Shown here: in pieces, positions 6,518 to 6,661 of the stretch | Numbering within the stretch: position 1 is the first letter of the stretch | Layout: each line of letters opens with the position of its first letter | Assembly: GCA_016206725.1 (NCBI GenBank) | Contig: JACQRA010000061.1 | Location: 1-6,661, forward strand | DNA from: Candidatus Omnitrophota bacterium | GTDB lineage: Bacteria > Omnitrophota > Gorgyraeia > Aquiviventales > Aquiviventaceae | Reading direction: 5' to 3' | Length of the DNA stretch: 6,661 nucleotides | Position numbers and translations under genes: made by a program | Notes under the pieces: model-generated | What the model was told of the DNA's origin: nothing | The model's input: only the letters and a program-made list of their open reading frames with translations | Databases searched by the model: none

Positions 6518-6661
6518 TTAGGGGGTTTGTTCAGGCAAGGTTTCTGCAAGCTGGGAGGCGGGGACGTCGTGGGTGATGGCCAGATCGTCGTAGTAGGCGA
6601 GGGCTTCAGTCTGCGTGCTATCCGTATCGGTCATGAGGCCGATGGCGACGATCATCGGCGG
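6518..6661 (-). CDS. C-terminal end of a DUF3047-like protein (5' part outside window)
   Basis: The minus-strand frame is open from the right window edge to a TAA at 6520-6518 and gives the last 47 residues of a protein whose start lies outside. The stretch PPMIVAIGLMTDTDS followed by EALAYYDDL resembles the C-terminus of DUF3047 proteins, which as I recall read IVAIAIMTDTDNT followed by AYYGDI. Those proteins have unknown function and are often exported. The last 17 or so residues after DDLAI are Pro/Glu/Thr-containing and look like a non-conserved tail. It lies 16 bases upstream of the isomerase gene on the same strand, so the two may share a transcript. The family call rests on memory of a short motif and could be wrong; that this is a coding end is more secure. 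Confidence 0.55.
   Translation of the reverse strand, partial: PPMIVAIGLMTDTDSTQTEALAYYDDLAITHDVPASQLAETLPEQTP

Noticed and set aside
6502..6549. TTG at 6549 as the isomerase start
   Set aside because: It would overlap the upstream gene by 32 bases and add a basic segment unlike isomerases; the ATG at 6501 sits neatly 16 bases after the upstream stop.

Overview
This window carries bacterial chromosomal DNA. It is gene-dense, apparently GC-rich, and has no mobile element, RNA gene or CRISPR array that I can see. The leftmost two thirds, on the minus strand, is the front part of a respiratory complex I (NADH:quinone oxidoreductase) operon read right to left: nuoA, nuoB, nuoC, nuoD, nuoI and nuoH. 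NuoH runs off the left edge. NuoC and NuoD are separate proteins, and NuoE, NuoF and NuoG are missing from their usual place between NuoD and NuoH/I. This layout, together with a Tal-Pgi-type glucose-6-phosphate isomerase and a DUF3047-like neighbour, would fit a Nitrospira-like (Nitrospirota) or similar environmental bacterium. That placement is inference from remembered gene neighbourhoods, not a database result.

Layout: 1-781 (-) nuoH, 3'-truncated by the window; 778-1359 (-) nuoI; a 46-base spacer holding a degenerate 10-base tandem repeat; 1406-2542 (-) nuoD; 2539-3012 (-) nuoC; 2993-3577 (-) nuoB, interrupted by an in-frame TAG at codon 83; 3568-3936 (-) nuoA. All junctions except nuoD/nuoI overlap, as expected of one translationally coupled transcript. 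A 107-base divergent intergenic region (3937-4043) follows, with repeated ATCTGTG elements and a hairpin. Then come 4044-4793 (+) a plsC-type 1-acylglycerol-3-phosphate acyltransferase; 4762-6501 (-) glucose-6-phosphate isomerase, overlapping plsC tail to tail by 32 bases; and 6518-6661 (-) the C-terminal end of a DUF3047-like protein.

How the genes work together: NuoB, C, D and I form the quinone-reducing connecting arm, with the terminal Fe-S cluster N2 in NuoB. NuoA and NuoH are membrane subunits at the base of that arm, where the quinone channel and the first proton path lie. The acyltransferase makes phosphatidic acid for membrane lipid, and the isomerase interconverts glucose-6-P and fructose-6-P. 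These two show no functional link to complex I beyond adjacency.

The most notable observation is the amber codon inside nuoB. It separates the paired N2 cysteines from the other two, while the reading frame beyond it remains fully intact and conserved. It could be a sequencing error, a very recent nonsense mutation, stop-codon readthrough, or a two-piece NuoB made by termination and restart (an ATG follows three bases after the stop). No intergenic stretch exceeds 300 bases.
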